Assembly: GCA_004762155.1 (NCBI GenBank)
Contig: SIHP01000003.1
Coordinates: forward strand, 308,131 to 372,130
Length of the DNA: 64,000 nucleotides
Direction: 5' to 3'
Source of the DNA: Flavobacteriaceae bacterium
GTDB lineage: Bacteria > Bacteroidota > Bacteroidia > Flavobacteriales > Flavobacteriaceae
The notes under the pieces are model-generated. The model worked only from the letters and a program-made list of their open reading frames with translations. It searched no databases and had not been told where the DNA came from. How positions within the stretch are numbered: position 1 is the first letter of the stretch; every line of letters begins with the position of its first letter. Shown here piece by piece: positions 1-8,782 of the stretch. The position numbers were made by a program, and so were the translations under genes.

Positions 1-765
1 TATGCATCAGTGCAATACATCATTAAAAATTTGCCAAATTATAACAGTAAAAATGTTTTAATTTATGGTTTAGGTAAAATGGGTAAGCATACTTGTAAAA
101 ATTTAGCAGAATACACAGAAAATAAAACAGTATCATTAATCAATAGAACTGAAACTAAGGTTGATGATTTTATAAAAGAACATTCAGAAATAAGAAAGGC
201 TAATTATACTGATTTAACTTTAGAAATAGAAAAAACAGATGTTTTGGTTGTTTCTACAGGTGCAGATGTTCCAACGATAACAAAAGAACATATTGATAAA
301 GAAAAAGAATTATTAATTCTAGATTTATCAATGCCAGAAAATGTTTCAAAGGAAGTAAAAGAATTACCAAACATAACTTTAGTTAATGTTGATGAGCTTT
401 CAAAAATTACTGATGAAACATTAGCAATACGTAAACAAGAAGTTCCGTTTGCGGAAGCTATCATAGAAAAGCACAAAGAAGATTTTAACGAATGGTTAAA
501 TCATAGAAGATTTACACCAGCTATTAATGCTTTAAAACAATCGTTAGAAACTATTCAGCAAAACGAAATAAACTTCCACAAGAAAAAAATAGATAATTTT
601 GATGAAGAACAAGCAGCTGCTATTACATCGAGATTTATTCAGAAAATAACTACACAGTTTGTAAAACATTTAAAATCAGAAGATACGTCTGTTAACCAGA
701 GTATACAAGTGATGACTAAAGTGTTTGGAACAACTATAGAAACCATAGATGCAGAAAATAATTAG
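1..765 (+). CDS. hemA: Glutamyl-tRNA reductase, 3' part (5' end outside window)
   Basis: NADPH-dependent reduction of glutamyl-tRNA(Glu) to glutamate-1-semialdehyde, the first committed step of C5-pathway tetrapyrrole synthesis in the cytoplasm. The frame is open from base 1, so the N-terminal catalytic-cysteine domain lies upstream of the window. What is visible is the nucleotide-binding domain, with the glycine-rich stretch VLIYGLGKMGKHT, followed by the helical C-terminal dimerisation region. The last 17 bases overlap the start of hemCD, which implies translational coupling. The haem-gene context makes the call firm. A GTG at position 10 is an internal codon and not the true start. Confidence 0.93.
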   Translation, partial: YASVQYIIKNLPNYNSKNVLIYGLGKMGKHTCKNLAEYTENKTVSLINRTETKVDDFIKEHSEIRKANYTDLTLEIEKTDVLVVSTGADVPTITKEHIDKEKELLILDLSMPENVSKEVKELPNITLVNVDELSKITDETLAIRKQEVPFAEAIIEKHKEDFNEWLNHRRFTPAINALKQSLETIQQNEINFHKKKIDNFDEEQAAAITSRFIQKITTQFVKHLKSEDTSVNQSIQVMTKVFGTTIETIDAENN

Positions 766-2380
766 AATAGGTACGCGAGAAAGCCAATTAGCCTTATGGC
801 AAGCAAACAAAGTTCGTAAAGAATTAGAAGAATTAGGATACGAAACGCAAATTGTACCAATAAAATCTACAGGAGATATTGTTTTAGACAAGCCACTGTA
901 TGAATTAGGTATTACTGGTATATTTACTAAAAATTTAGATATCGCAATGTTGAACAAAGAAATCGACATTGCGGTTCATTCTTTTAAAGATGTACCTACC
1001 AGTTTACCAGAAGGTATTATTCAAGCAGCTGTTTTAAAGAGAGCAAACTATAATGATATTTTGGTGTTAAAAGACAATGAAGAGTTTTTTGGACAACCAA
1101 ATGGTTTAATAGCAACTGGTAGTTTACGAAGAAGAGCACAATGGTTACACCGTTATCCAACACATAAAGTTGTTGATTTACGAGGTAATGTAAATACACG
1201 TTTAGAAAAGTTAGAAAATAACGATTGGAATGGAGCTGTTTTTGCTGCTGCTGGTTTAGAACGAATTGGTATTCGACCTGCTGGAGCAATTAGTCTTTCT
1301 TGGATGATTCCTGCACCAGCACAAGGAGCAATTATGATTACTGCTTTAGAAGGAGATGATTATACAAAAGATGCTTGTGAACAATTAAATCATTACGAAA
1401 CACAAGTTTGTACAGGTATAGAACGCGAGTTTTTAAAACTTTTAGAAGGTGGTTGTACTGCACCAATTGGAGCTTTAGCTTATATTGATGCAAAAACCGA
1501 AGAAATTAACTTTAAAGGTGTTTTATTAAGTAGAGATGGAAAGAAGAAACTTTCCGTAGCAAAAACAGGTAAAGTAGGTCGTCATAGATTTTTAGCAAAA
1601 GATTGTGCAGATTATATTATAAATAAAGGAGGAAAAGAATTAATGGCTGCTGATGAGCAATTAGAAAAAGATATTGCTGTTTATTCAACCAAAAAACTTT
1701 CTGAACTTCAACAAAAAGGATTATCTCATAAAATTGAAGTTGAAGATAGTGACTTTATAAAAATCCGTTTTAATAGAATTGCACCGAAAACAGTAAAAGA
1801 AGAAATAAAAAACGTAGTGATAACTAGTCAAAATGGAGTAGAAGCAATTTTAAATAGTTTTACTAAAGACGAGTTAAGCTTTAGAAATATTTACTGTGTT
1901 GGAAGAAGAACAAAAAAGTTAATAGAACAAAGAATAGGCACAGTTAAAAAGTCTGCTAGAAATGCAGACAAATTAGCTTCTTATTTAATTGAAAATAATA
2001 AAGGAGAAACAGTTACTTATTTCTGTAGTGATATTCGTTTAGATACTTTACCAAAAAAACTTATTGAAAACGGAATAGGAGTTAACGAAGTAGAAGCATA
2101 CAAAACAATGTATAGCCCGGCTAAAGTTGATGATAAAGTAAATGGAGTATTATTTTATAGTCCTTCAGGAGTTGAAAGTTATATTCAAGAAAATGAAACG
2201 AATAAAATAGCTTTTTGTATAGGAGAAAGTACAGCAAAAGAAGCTAGAAAATATTTTGAAATTGTAAAAGTATCAAAATTACCTTCTGTAGAGAGTGTTT
2301 TAGAATTGGTAAATAAACATTTCGGATTAGAAACGATTACGTTTAAAGGAGAAATAGCAGAAGGAGAAGGTGAACTATAA
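749..2380 (+). CDS. hemCD: Fused hydroxymethylbilane synthase / uroporphyrinogen-III synthase
   Basis: A single 543-aa chain that should convert porphobilinogen to hydroxymethylbilane and then to uroporphyrinogen III. Residues 1 to about 305 are HemC: N-terminal IRIGTRESQLALWQA, then AVHSFKDVPT, then the arginine-rich ATGSLRRRAQ, and the cofactor loop LLEGGCTAPIGA with the dipyrromethane-attaching Cys236. Residues from about 325 on are HemD-like, with VVITSQNGVEAI, YCVGRRT and LFYSPSGVESY. HemC alone is normally about 310 aa, so the length fits a true fusion, a known arrangement in Flavobacteriia. The start ATG lies inside the end of hemA in another frame. A gap of about 100 bp separates it from hemB. 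Confidence 0.95.
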   Translation: MQKIIRIGTRESQLALWQANKVRKELEELGYETQIVPIKSTGDIVLDKPLYELGITGIFTKNLDIAMLNKEIDIAVHSFKDVPTSLPEGIIQAAVLKRANYNDILVLKDNEEFFGQPNGLIATGSLRRRAQWLHRYPTHKVVDLRGNVNTRLEKLENNDWNGAVFAAAGLERIGIRPAGAISLSWMIPAPAQGAIMITALEGDDYTKDACEQLNHYETQVCTGIEREFLKLLEGGCTAPIGALAYIDAKTEEINFKGVLLSRDGKKKLSVAKTGKVGRHRFLAKDCADYIINKGGKELMAADEQLEKDIAVYSTKKLSELQQKGLSHKIEVEDSDFIKIRFNRIAPKTVKEEIKNVVITSQNGVEAILNSFTKDELSFRNIYCVGRRTKKLIEQRIGTVKKSARNADKLASYLIENNKGETVTYFCSDIRLDTLPKKLIENGIGVNEVEAYKTMYSPAKVDDKVNGVLFYSPSGVESYIQENETNKIAFCIGESTAKEARKYFEIVKVSKLPSVESVLELVNKHFGLETITFKGEIAEGEGEL

Positions 2381-2478
2381 TTTTTTTAAAATAAAATAAA
2401 ACGACTTAACTTAAAAAATTGAAAAAGTAGAAATCAAAATGATTTAGTTTTTCAGTTTTTTAATTTTTAATAAATACT

Positions 2479-3441
2479 ATGTTTAGAACTCGTAGATTAA
2501 GAAAAACAGAAGGAATCCGTAGGTTGGTAAGAGAAACCAAAGTGTCTGTAGATGATTTTATATATCCATTATTTATTGAAGAAGGTAGTGGTGTTGAAGT
2601 AGAAATTCCATCAATGCCAGGGATTTTTCGTTATTCCTTAGATACAATCTCTAAGGAATTAGATGAAGTAGTAGCATTAAATATTCCAGCAGTATTATTA
2701 TTCGGAATTCCAGCAAAGAAAGATGAAGAAGGTACAGAAACTTGGAATGATAATGGAATTATGCAACAAGCTATTCGATTCATTAAAGAGAACTATCCAA
2801 GTTTATATGTAATTACAGATGTTTGTTTTTGTGAATATACAAGTCACGGACATTGTGGTGTTTTATGCGATAATGATGTTGATAACGATGCGACATTAGT
2901 AAATTTAGCCAAACAAACAGTTTCTCATGCTAGAGCTGGAGCAGATATGGTAGCACCATCTGGAATGATGGATGGAACAATTGCAATGATGCGAGAGGCT
3001 CTAGATAATACAGGTTTTCCTAATTTACCAATTATGGGATATTCTGTAAAATATGCATCAGCCTTTTATGGACCATTTAGAGATGCGGTAGATTCTGCAC
3101 CATCTTTTGGAGATAGAAGGACTTATCAAATGGACCCTTCCAATACTGATGAAGGTATGCGTGAAGCTACTTTTGATGATGAAGAAGGAGCAGATATTTT
3201 AATGGTAAAACCAGCATTATCTTATTTAGATATTATTAGAAAATTAAAAGACGGGTTTGATCGCCCAATAGCTTGTTATAATGTAAGTGGAGAATATGCA
3301 ATGGTAAAAGCCGCAGCAGAAAAAGGATGGATTGATGGTGAAAAAGTAATGATGGAGAGTTTATTGTCTATGAAACGGGCAGGAGCAGACATTATTATAA
3401 CCTATTTTGCAAAAGAAGCAGCTAAAGTTTTAGCTAGATAA
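2479..3441 (+). CDS. hemB: Delta-aminolevulinic acid dehydratase (porphobilinogen synthase)
   Basis: Condenses two 5-aminolevulinate molecules to porphobilinogen. The 320-aa length is typical. The two Schiff-base lysines are present: K191 in [18 protein letters not shown] and K244 in [14 protein letters not shown] cysteine-type metal site is visible in [15 protein letters not shown] (C116, C118, C126), so a zinc-dependent enzyme is inferred. It sits between hemCD and hemL in the same orientation, 69 bases before hemL, and is probably cotranscribed. Confidence 0.96.
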   Translation: MFRTRRLRKTEGIRRLVRETKVSVDDFIYPLFIEEGSGVEVEIPSMPGIFRYSLDTISKELDEVVALNIPAVLLFGIPAKKDEEGTETWNDNGIMQQAIRFIKENYPSLYVITDVCFCEYTSHGHCGVLCDNDVDNDATLVNLAKQTVSHARAGADMVAPSGMMDGTIAMMREALDNTGFPNLPIMGYSVKYASAFYGPFRDAVDSAPSFGDRRTYQMDPSNTDEGMREATFDDEEGADILMVKPALSYLDIIRKLKDGFDRPIACYNVSGEYAMVKAAAEKGWIDGEKVMMESLLSMKRAGADIIITYFAKEAAKVLAR

Positions 3442-3509
3442 TATAAAATGAATTACTTTAGTCTTTACGACTAGAAATTTCATGAATAATAAAAAATAAT
3501 AAGCAAAGA

Positions 3510-4808
3510 ATGAGCTTTAAAAATTCAGAAAAACTATATAATAAAGGATTAAAAAACTTAGTTGGAGCAGTAAATTCTCCTGTTAGAGCATTTAGTTCAG
3601 TAGGAGGGAATCCACTTTTTATAAAAAAAGCAAAAGGAACAAAGATTGAAGATGTTGATGGAAATAAATATGTAGATTTAGTTTTGTCTTATGGACCAAT
3701 GATTTTAGGTCATCGACATAAAAAAGTGCAAAAAGCAGTAACAAAATCTTTAAAAAATGGATATTCATTTGGAGCATCTACTGTAAATGAAATTAAATTA
3801 GCTAAAATAGTTTGTAATGCTTTTCCAGGAATGGACAAAGTTCGTTTTGTAAACTCAGGTACAGAGGCTGTTTTAAGTGCCATTCGTTTAGCACGTGCAC
3901 ACACGAATAAAGATAAAATAATTAAATTTTCTGGTTGTTATCATGGACATCAAGATGCACTATTGGTTGCAGCTGGTTCTGGATTAGCAACATTAAGTTT
4001 ACCAGGAAGTAAAGGAGTACCTGAGGGAGCAGTAAAAAATACTTTGATAGCAAATTATAATGATATTGAAAGTGTAAAAGCTCATTTTGAAGCTCATAAT
4101 GATATCGCAGGAATTATTATAGAACCTGTTGGAGGAAATATGGGAGTTGTAATACCAGAAGAAGGTTTTTTACAAGAATTAAAAGAATTGGCTAACAAAA
4201 ATGGAGCGTTATTAATTGCAGATGAAGTGATGACTGGTTTCCGTTCTAAATTTGGTGGAGCTCAAGAAGTTTTGGGTGTTGAAGCTGATATTACGTGTTT
4301 AGGAAAAGTGATTGGAGGAGGATTTCCTGTAGGAGCTTATGGAGCTAGAAATGAAATTATGGAAAACGTAGCTCCATTAGGAGGTATGTATCAAGCAGGA
4401 ACTTTAAGCGGTAATCCTGTAGCTATGGCTGGTGGAATTGCTACACTTACGGAGTTAAAAAAACAAAACCCTTATGATAAGTTTAACGAAATAGCTCAAA
4501 TTATTGAAGTATTTTTGTTAGAATCTGCTAAAAAGTACGACATAGCACTTAGTGTGAATCGTTTTGGATCTATGATTAATCCATTTTTTACTGATGTAAA
4601 GGTTACAAATTTTGCTGAAGCACAAACATCAAATACTAAAAAGTTTGCTGTTTTCTTTTGGGAAATGATTAAAAACGGGGTATTCTTACCTCCATCTCAG
4701 TTTGAAGCGTGGTTTTTATCATCAGCATTATCTGAAAAAGATATTAAAATAATAGCAATAGCTATTGATAAAGGAATGAAGAAAGTAGCAAATAGTAATT
4801 ATGAATAG
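3510..4808 (+). CDS. hemL: Glutamate-1-semialdehyde 2,1-aminomutase
   Basis: PLP-dependent enzyme making 5-aminolevulinate from glutamate-1-semialdehyde, the step between HemA and HemB. At 432 aa it has normal length. Typical sequences are the N-terminal LVGAVNSPVRAF, the GTEAVLSAIRLAR region, the cofactor aspartate in LLIADEVMTGFR, and the PLP lysine K266 in CLGKVIGGGFPVGAYG. Its last 8 bases overlap the following lipoprotein gene, so the small gene is probably translated from the same message. Together with hemA it confirms the C5 pathway. Confidence 0.96.
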   Translation: MSFKNSEKLYNKGLKNLVGAVNSPVRAFSSVGGNPLFIKKAKGTKIEDVDGNKYVDLVLSYGPMILGHRHKKVQKAVTKSLKNGYSFGASTVNEIKLAKIVCNAFPGMDKVRFVNSGTEAVLSAIRLARAHTNKDKIIKFSGCYHGHQDALLVAAGSGLATLSLPGSKGVPEGAVKNTLIANYNDIESVKAHFEAHNDIAGIIIEPVGGNMGVVIPEEGFLQELKELANKNGALLIADEVMTGFRSKFGGAQEVLGVEADITCLGKVIGGGFPVGAYGARNEIMENVAPLGGMYQAGTLSGNPVAMAGGIATLTELKKQNPYDKFNEIAQIIEVFLLESAKKYDIALSVNRFGSMINPFFTDVKVTNFAEAQTSNTKKFAVFFWEMIKNGVFLPPSQFEAWFLSSALSEKDIKIIAIAIDKGMKKVANSNYE

Positions 4809-5271
4809 GTATGTAGCACTATTTTTTTTATTGTTGATAGTAAGTTTAGGTTGTTCTAGTAAAATGAATATGAATAATCAGAAAACAGAAAAGATGACAA
4901 GTATTTTTGAAGGAAACTTCTTTGGAAATGGTGAAGAAGGATTAAAAAAAGAAAATTTAATTATTACTTCTGAAAAAGAATGGAACTCATTCTTAAAAAA
5001 AATAGATAAAACAAATGAAGTATCTAATCAGTTTGATTCAAATATAGATTTTACAAAGAAAAGTGCAATAATTTCTATAGATTTGGTAAGAAATACAGGA
5101 GGTTTCTCAATTAAAATGATCAAAGCTTTATTTAAAAGAAATACTATAGAAATAGTAGTTCAAACTAAAGGACCTAAGCCTACTGACATGGTTACTAGTG
5201 CAGTAATGCAACCTTTTCATATAGTAACAATTGATAAAACTAATAAAACGATAATTTTCGTAGAAAAATAA
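4801..5271 (+). CDS. Small lipoprotein with PrcB-like C-terminal domain
   Basis: A 156-aa protein starting with a lipoprotein signal: hydrophobic segment [12 protein letters not shown] with the lipobox cysteine near residue 18. The mature part contains [34 protein letters not shown] and a C-terminal [14 protein letters not shown]. This layout resembles the PrcB C-terminal domain first described in the treponemal dentilisin protease complex. That family assignment is from memory of its pattern, and no catalytic role is implied. It overlaps hemL by 8 bases and ends one base before hemE, so it is embedded in the haem operon. Why an envelope lipoprotein should be there is unclear. Confidence 0.75.
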   Translation: MNRYVALFFLLLIVSLGCSSKMNMNNQKTEKMTSIFEGNFFGNGEEGLKKENLIITSEKEWNSFLKKIDKTNEVSNQFDSNIDFTKKSAIISIDLVRNTGGFSIKMIKALFKRNTIEIVVQTKGPKPTDMVTSAVMQPFHIVTIDKTNKTIIFVEK

Positions 5272-5272
5272 A

Positions 5273-6298
5273 ATGATTAAAAACGACTTATTCTTAAGAG
5301 CCTTAAAAGGAGAGACTGTTGATCGTCCACCAGTATGGATGATGCGTCAAGCAGGAAGATATTTGCCAGAGTTTATAGAAATTAGAAAAAAGTATGATTT
5401 CTTTACAAGATGTAGAACTCCAGAATTAGCTTCAGAAATAACTGTACAACCTATTCGTAGATACGGAATGGATGCTGCTATTTTATTTTCAGATATTTTG
5501 GTAATTCCACAAGCAATGAATATTGAGGTGCAAATGAAACCAGATTTTGGACCTTATTTACCAAATCCGATTAGAGATCAAAAAGGATTAGATACAGTTG
5601 TTGTTCCAGATGTAAATGATGAGTTAGGTTATGTAATGGAAGCTATTAAAGCTACTAAAGAAAAATTAAACGACGAAGTTCCTTTAATTGGATTTGCAGG
5701 TTCTCCATGGACAATTTTATGTTATGTTGTACAAGGTCAAGGATCAAAGAATTTCGATAAGGCAAAAGAATTTTGTTTTACAAAACCAGTTTTGGCACAC
5801 CAATTGCTTAGTAAGATAACAGAGACCACAATTGCTTATTTAAAAGCAAAGGTTAAAGCAGGTGTAAATGCTGTACAAATTTTTGATTCTTGGGGAGGAA
5901 TGTTATCTCCAACTGATTATCATGAATTTTCATGGCAATACATTAACCAAATAATTGAAGCACTAAAAGATGATGCTCCAGTAATCGCTTTCGGAAAAGG
6001 ATGTTGGTTCGCGTTAGATAAAATGGCCAAATCAAACGCATCAGCTCTTGGAGTAGATTGGACATGTTCAGCTAGAAATGCTCGTTATTTATCAGGTGGA
6101 AATATAACATTACAAGGTAATTTTGATCCATCTAGATTGTTGTCGCCACCAAAAGAAATTAAAAAAATGGTAACACAAATGATTAATGATTTTGGTAAAG
6201 ATAAATATATTGTTAACTTAGGGCACGGTATTTTACCAAATATACCCTTAGAAAACGCAAAAGCATTTATAGATGCTGTAAAAGAATACAAAAAATAA
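5273..6298 (+). CDS. hemE: Uroporphyrinogen decarboxylase
   Basis: Decarboxylates the four acetate side chains of uroporphyrinogen III to give coproporphyrinogen III. The 341-aa length is normal. Diagnostic sequences are the N-terminal [17 protein letters not shown], the aspartate-containing [28 protein letters not shown], the [12 protein letters not shown] region and the C-terminal [15 protein letters not shown]. It starts two bases after the stop of the preceding lipoprotein gene. HemF, which acts on its product, lies 1.5 kb downstream. Confidence 0.96.
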   Translation: MIKNDLFLRALKGETVDRPPVWMMRQAGRYLPEFIEIRKKYDFFTRCRTPELASEITVQPIRRYGMDAAILFSDILVIPQAMNIEVQMKPDFGPYLPNPIRDQKGLDTVVVPDVNDELGYVMEAIKATKEKLNDEVPLIGFAGSPWTILCYVVQGQGSKNFDKAKEFCFTKPVLAHQLLSKITETTIAYLKAKVKAGVNAVQIFDSWGGMLSPTDYHEFSWQYINQIIEALKDDAPVIAFGKGCWFALDKMAKSNASALGVDWTCSARNARYLSGGNITLQGNFDPSRLLSPPKEIKKMVTQMINDFGKDKYIVNLGHGILPNIPLENAKAFIDAVKEYKK

Positions 6299-6326
6299 AG
6301 AATAATTAAAGTATAATTCAATTCCC

Positions 6327-6926
6327 ATGAAAAAATTACTATCACTTATATTAATAGTTGTTTCATCAACCATTTATGCACAAAAGAAGTACTACAATAA
6401 TGCAGTAAATAGCTGCGCTGGAACATCTTCTACTGAATTAATAGAATGTATAAAAGGTACTTATTTATTAAATTATGATTTTACTGATATTAACGGTAGG
6501 GTTATTAGTACTGATGCTATAAAAAAGCCAATTGTAATTGTTGCAGCGGCAACATGGTCTGGTCCTTTTTGGGGAGGAGTTCCTGCATTAAATCAAATAG
6601 TAGAAGAGAATAAAGATAAAATTCAATTTATAATGGTTTTTTGGGATAAAGAAGCTAAAGTTAAAAAAATGGCTCATAAAATTAATGAGAACATTGCTTT
6701 AATCCCTGCAAGAGAATCAGATAAAGTTGAAAAAGGAAACTTAGATATTAGTGGATTTGTTCACAAATTAAATGATTATCCAACTGTATATTTAATAAAT
6801 AAAGACAAGCAATTTATTAATGTTGTAAGAGGTGCAGCTAGTCCTACAAAAACAATGAAGTGGGAAGAAGTTACTAAAATTAATTTAGCAAATTTAAAAA
6901 AGGTTATCGCTCCTTTACTACAATAA
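6327..6926 (+). CDS. Secreted thioredoxin-fold protein lacking CxxC
   Basis: 199 aa with a signal peptide (KKLLSLILIVVSSTIYAQ). The remainder has the outline of a TlpA/redoxin-like domain: YDFTDINGRVIST, a beta strand PIVIVAAATWSGPFWGG, a PALNQIVEE helix, and the cis-proline-like LNDYPTVYLINKD. At the position of the redox CxxC motif the sequence reads TWSGPFW, so no catalytic cysteines are present there and thiol-disulfide activity is unlikely. One isolated pair, NSC and IEC, lies near the mature N-terminus. It is 28 bases downstream of hemE and followed by a strong hairpin, so it is probably the last gene of that transcript. Confidence 0.7.
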   Translation: MKKLLSLILIVVSSTIYAQKKYYNNAVNSCAGTSSTELIECIKGTYLLNYDFTDINGRVISTDAIKKPIVIVAAATWSGPFWGGVPALNQIVEENKDKIQFIMVFWDKEAKVKKMAHKINENIALIPARESDKVEKGNLDISGFVHKLNDYPTVYLINKDKQFINVVRGAASPTKTMKWEEVTKINLANLKKVIAPLLQ

Positions 6927-6942
6927 AATAAACAAATTTAAA

Positions 6943-6989
6943 AATAATACAAAACCTCTTTCTTAATTAGAAAGAGGTTTTGTATTATT
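6943..6989. terminator. Strong hairpin terminator after the hemE block
   Basis: A perfect 21-bp stem (6943-6963 with 6969-6989) around a 5-base loop; the core arm is AACCTCTTTCT. It lies 17 bases past the stop of the thioredoxin-fold gene. A/T runs at both ends would let it act in either direction. Confidence 0.8.
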
Positions 6990-7008
6990 ATAAAAAATTA
7001 AAAAGAAA

Positions 7009-7746
7009 ATGGTAAAGAATATTTTAAAAGGTATAAAAGCATATGCAGGAGCTTTAAATTTAATATCTAAATTAAAATTATGGAAGTATTTTAGTATACC
7101 AATTTTAATAAGCATACTTGTTGCTATTGTTATTGGGGTTTTAGCATATACCTTTTCAGATAATGTAGGTGTTTATGTAGCGAATATCTGGAGATGGGAG
7201 TTTGGTAAAGAAACGTTTAACCTTATAAGTACATTTATTAGTGGTTTATTAATTGTTATTGTTGGTTTAATACTTTATAAACATATTGTAATGGCATTAT
7301 CAGCACCATTTATGAGTCCTGTTTCTGAAAAAATAGAACAACATTTAACAGGTAAAGTTCATCAGCATAGAGATACTTCTTTTCAAGAACAATTATCAAG
7401 AGGAATACGTATTAGTATTAGAAACTTATCCAGAGAAATTTTATTTACAATTCCAGTTTTATTACTTGGTCTAATACCTGTAATAGGTTTAGTATCTACT
7501 GTTTTACTTTTTTTAATACAAGCTTATTATGCTGGTTTTGGAAATATGGATTATACGCTAGAACGTCATTTTAAGTACAAAGAGAGTATCCGTTTTGTTC
7601 AGAAGAATAGAGGACTGGCAATAGGAAATGGTATTGTGTTTATTCTATTTTTATTACTACCAATAGTAGGTATACTATTAGTTTTACCATTATCTGTTAC
7701 TGCTGCAACAACAGAAACAATAAAACAAATTAAAGCTCAAGAATAA
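7009..7746 (+). CDS. EI24/CysZ-like integral membrane protein
   Basis: 245 aa with about four hydrophobic segments, near residues 28-48, 72-92, 140-165 and 205-230. The stretch MALSAPFMSPVSEKIEQHL and the overall layout match the EI24 domain family, which also contains the sulfate transporter CysZ. The substrate is unknown in flavobacterial members. It lies between hemE and hemF. A gene of this family next to hemF fits flavobacterial haem clusters as I remember them, but a haem role is only inference. Alternative: a CysZ-type anion channel. Confidence 0.75.
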   Translation: MVKNILKGIKAYAGALNLISKLKLWKYFSIPILISILVAIVIGVLAYTFSDNVGVYVANIWRWEFGKETFNLISTFISGLLIVIVGLILYKHIVMALSAPFMSPVSEKIEQHLTGKVHQHRDTSFQEQLSRGIRISIRNLSREILFTIPVLLLGLIPVIGLVSTVLLFLIQAYYAGFGNMDYTLERHFKYKESIRFVQKNRGLAIGNGIVFILFLLLPIVGILLVLPLSVTAATTETIKQIKAQE

Positions 7747-7776
7747 GTACTTTTGTGTATTGATACAAATTAGAAG

Positions 7777-8682
7777 ATGAAAGAAACATTTTACAGTTAT
7801 ATAGAAAATTTACAAGATACAATAACATCTAAATTAGAAGCAATAGATGGGAAAGCAACTTTTGAAGAAGATCTTTGGAAAAGAGCAGAAGGTGGCGGAG
7901 GAAGAACACGTGTTATTGAGAATGGAAATGTAATTGAAAAAGGAGGTGTAAATATATCTGCAGTTCATGGAGAGTTACCAGAAGTTTTAAGAAAACAATT
8001 TGGAGTTGAACATGGAGACTTTTTTGCATGTGGATTAAGTTTAGTTATTCATCCAGTAAATCCATTTGTGCCAACAGTACATGCAAATTGGCGTTATTTT
8101 GAAATGTACAATGAAAAAGGAGAAATAGTAACACAATGGTTTGGTGGCGGACAAGATTTAACGCCTTATTATTTATTTGATGAAGATGCAACTCATTTTC
8201 ATACAGTTTGTAAGGACGCTTGTGATAAACACCACAAAGATTTTTATCCGAAGTTTAAAGAAACTTGTGATAATTATTTTTGGAACAAACATAGAGATGA
8301 GGCAAGAGGTATTGGTGGTTTGTTTTTTGATTATTTAAAAGAAACAGAAGATTTTTCAATTCAAGATCGATATAATTTTGTAACAGAAGTAGGTAATAGT
8401 TTTTTGAATTCTTATGTGCCTATTGTAGAAAAAAGAAAAAATTTATCATTTACTAAAGAACATAAAGATTGGCAAGAAGTAAGAAGAGGACGTTATGTTG
8501 AATTTAACTTAGTGCATGATAGAGGAACATTATTTGGGTTAAAAACAAACGGAAGAATAGAAAGTATTTTAATGAGTTTACCTCCTATAGTCCAGTGGAA
8601 ATACAATCATCATCCTGAAGAAGGTTCTGAAGAGGCTAAGCTATTAGAAGTTTTAGCAAAACCTAAAGATTGGATAAAGTAA
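7777..8682 (+). CDS. hemF: Oxygen-dependent coproporphyrinogen III oxidase
   Basis: Oxidative decarboxylation of coproporphyrinogen III to protoporphyrinogen IX using O2. At 301 aa it is standard length. Diagnostic sequences are FFACGLSLVIHPVNPF, TVHANWRYFEMY, WFGGGQDLTPYYLFD, ARGIGGLFFDYL and RYVEFNLVHDRGTLFGL. It starts 30 bases after the EI24-like gene and ends one base before a terminator hairpin, so it closes the haem block. The choice of the aerobic isozyme fits an aerobic marine flavobacterium. Confidence 0.96.
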   Translation: MKETFYSYIENLQDTITSKLEAIDGKATFEEDLWKRAEGGGGRTRVIENGNVIEKGGVNISAVHGELPEVLRKQFGVEHGDFFACGLSLVIHPVNPFVPTVHANWRYFEMYNEKGEIVTQWFGGGQDLTPYYLFDEDATHFHTVCKDACDKHHKDFYPKFKETCDNYFWNKHRDEARGIGGLFFDYLKETEDFSIQDRYNFVTEVGNSFLNSYVPIVEKRKNLSFTKEHKDWQEVRRGRYVEFNLVHDRGTLFGLKTNGRIESILMSLPPIVQWKYNHHPEEGSEEAKLLEVLAKPKDWIK

Positions 8683-8683
8683 T

Positions 8684-8715
8684 AAAAAAGACAAGATATT
8701 TATCTTGTCTTTTTT
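8684..8715 (+). terminator. Terminator after hemF
   Basis: A 15-bp perfect stem AAAAAAGACAAGATA / TATCTTGTCTTTTTT around a 2-base loop, ending in a T run. It starts one base after the hemF stop codon. Confidence 0.85.
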
Positions 8716-8770
8716 ATGTTAATACAAGGTTAATGAGATTCAGAAGGTGTTTAAACCAAATAATAGCTAG

Positions 8771-8778
8771 TATCTTTG
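8771..8778 (+). promoter_or_regulatory. -7 box TATCTTTG before the histidine kinase gene
   Basis: Matches the Bacteroidetes -7 consensus TAnnTTTG exactly. It ends only 4 bases before the ATG at 8783, so transcription from it would start at or next to the start codon. The message would then be leaderless or nearly so. Confidence 0.5.
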
Positions 8779-8782
8779 GTAG

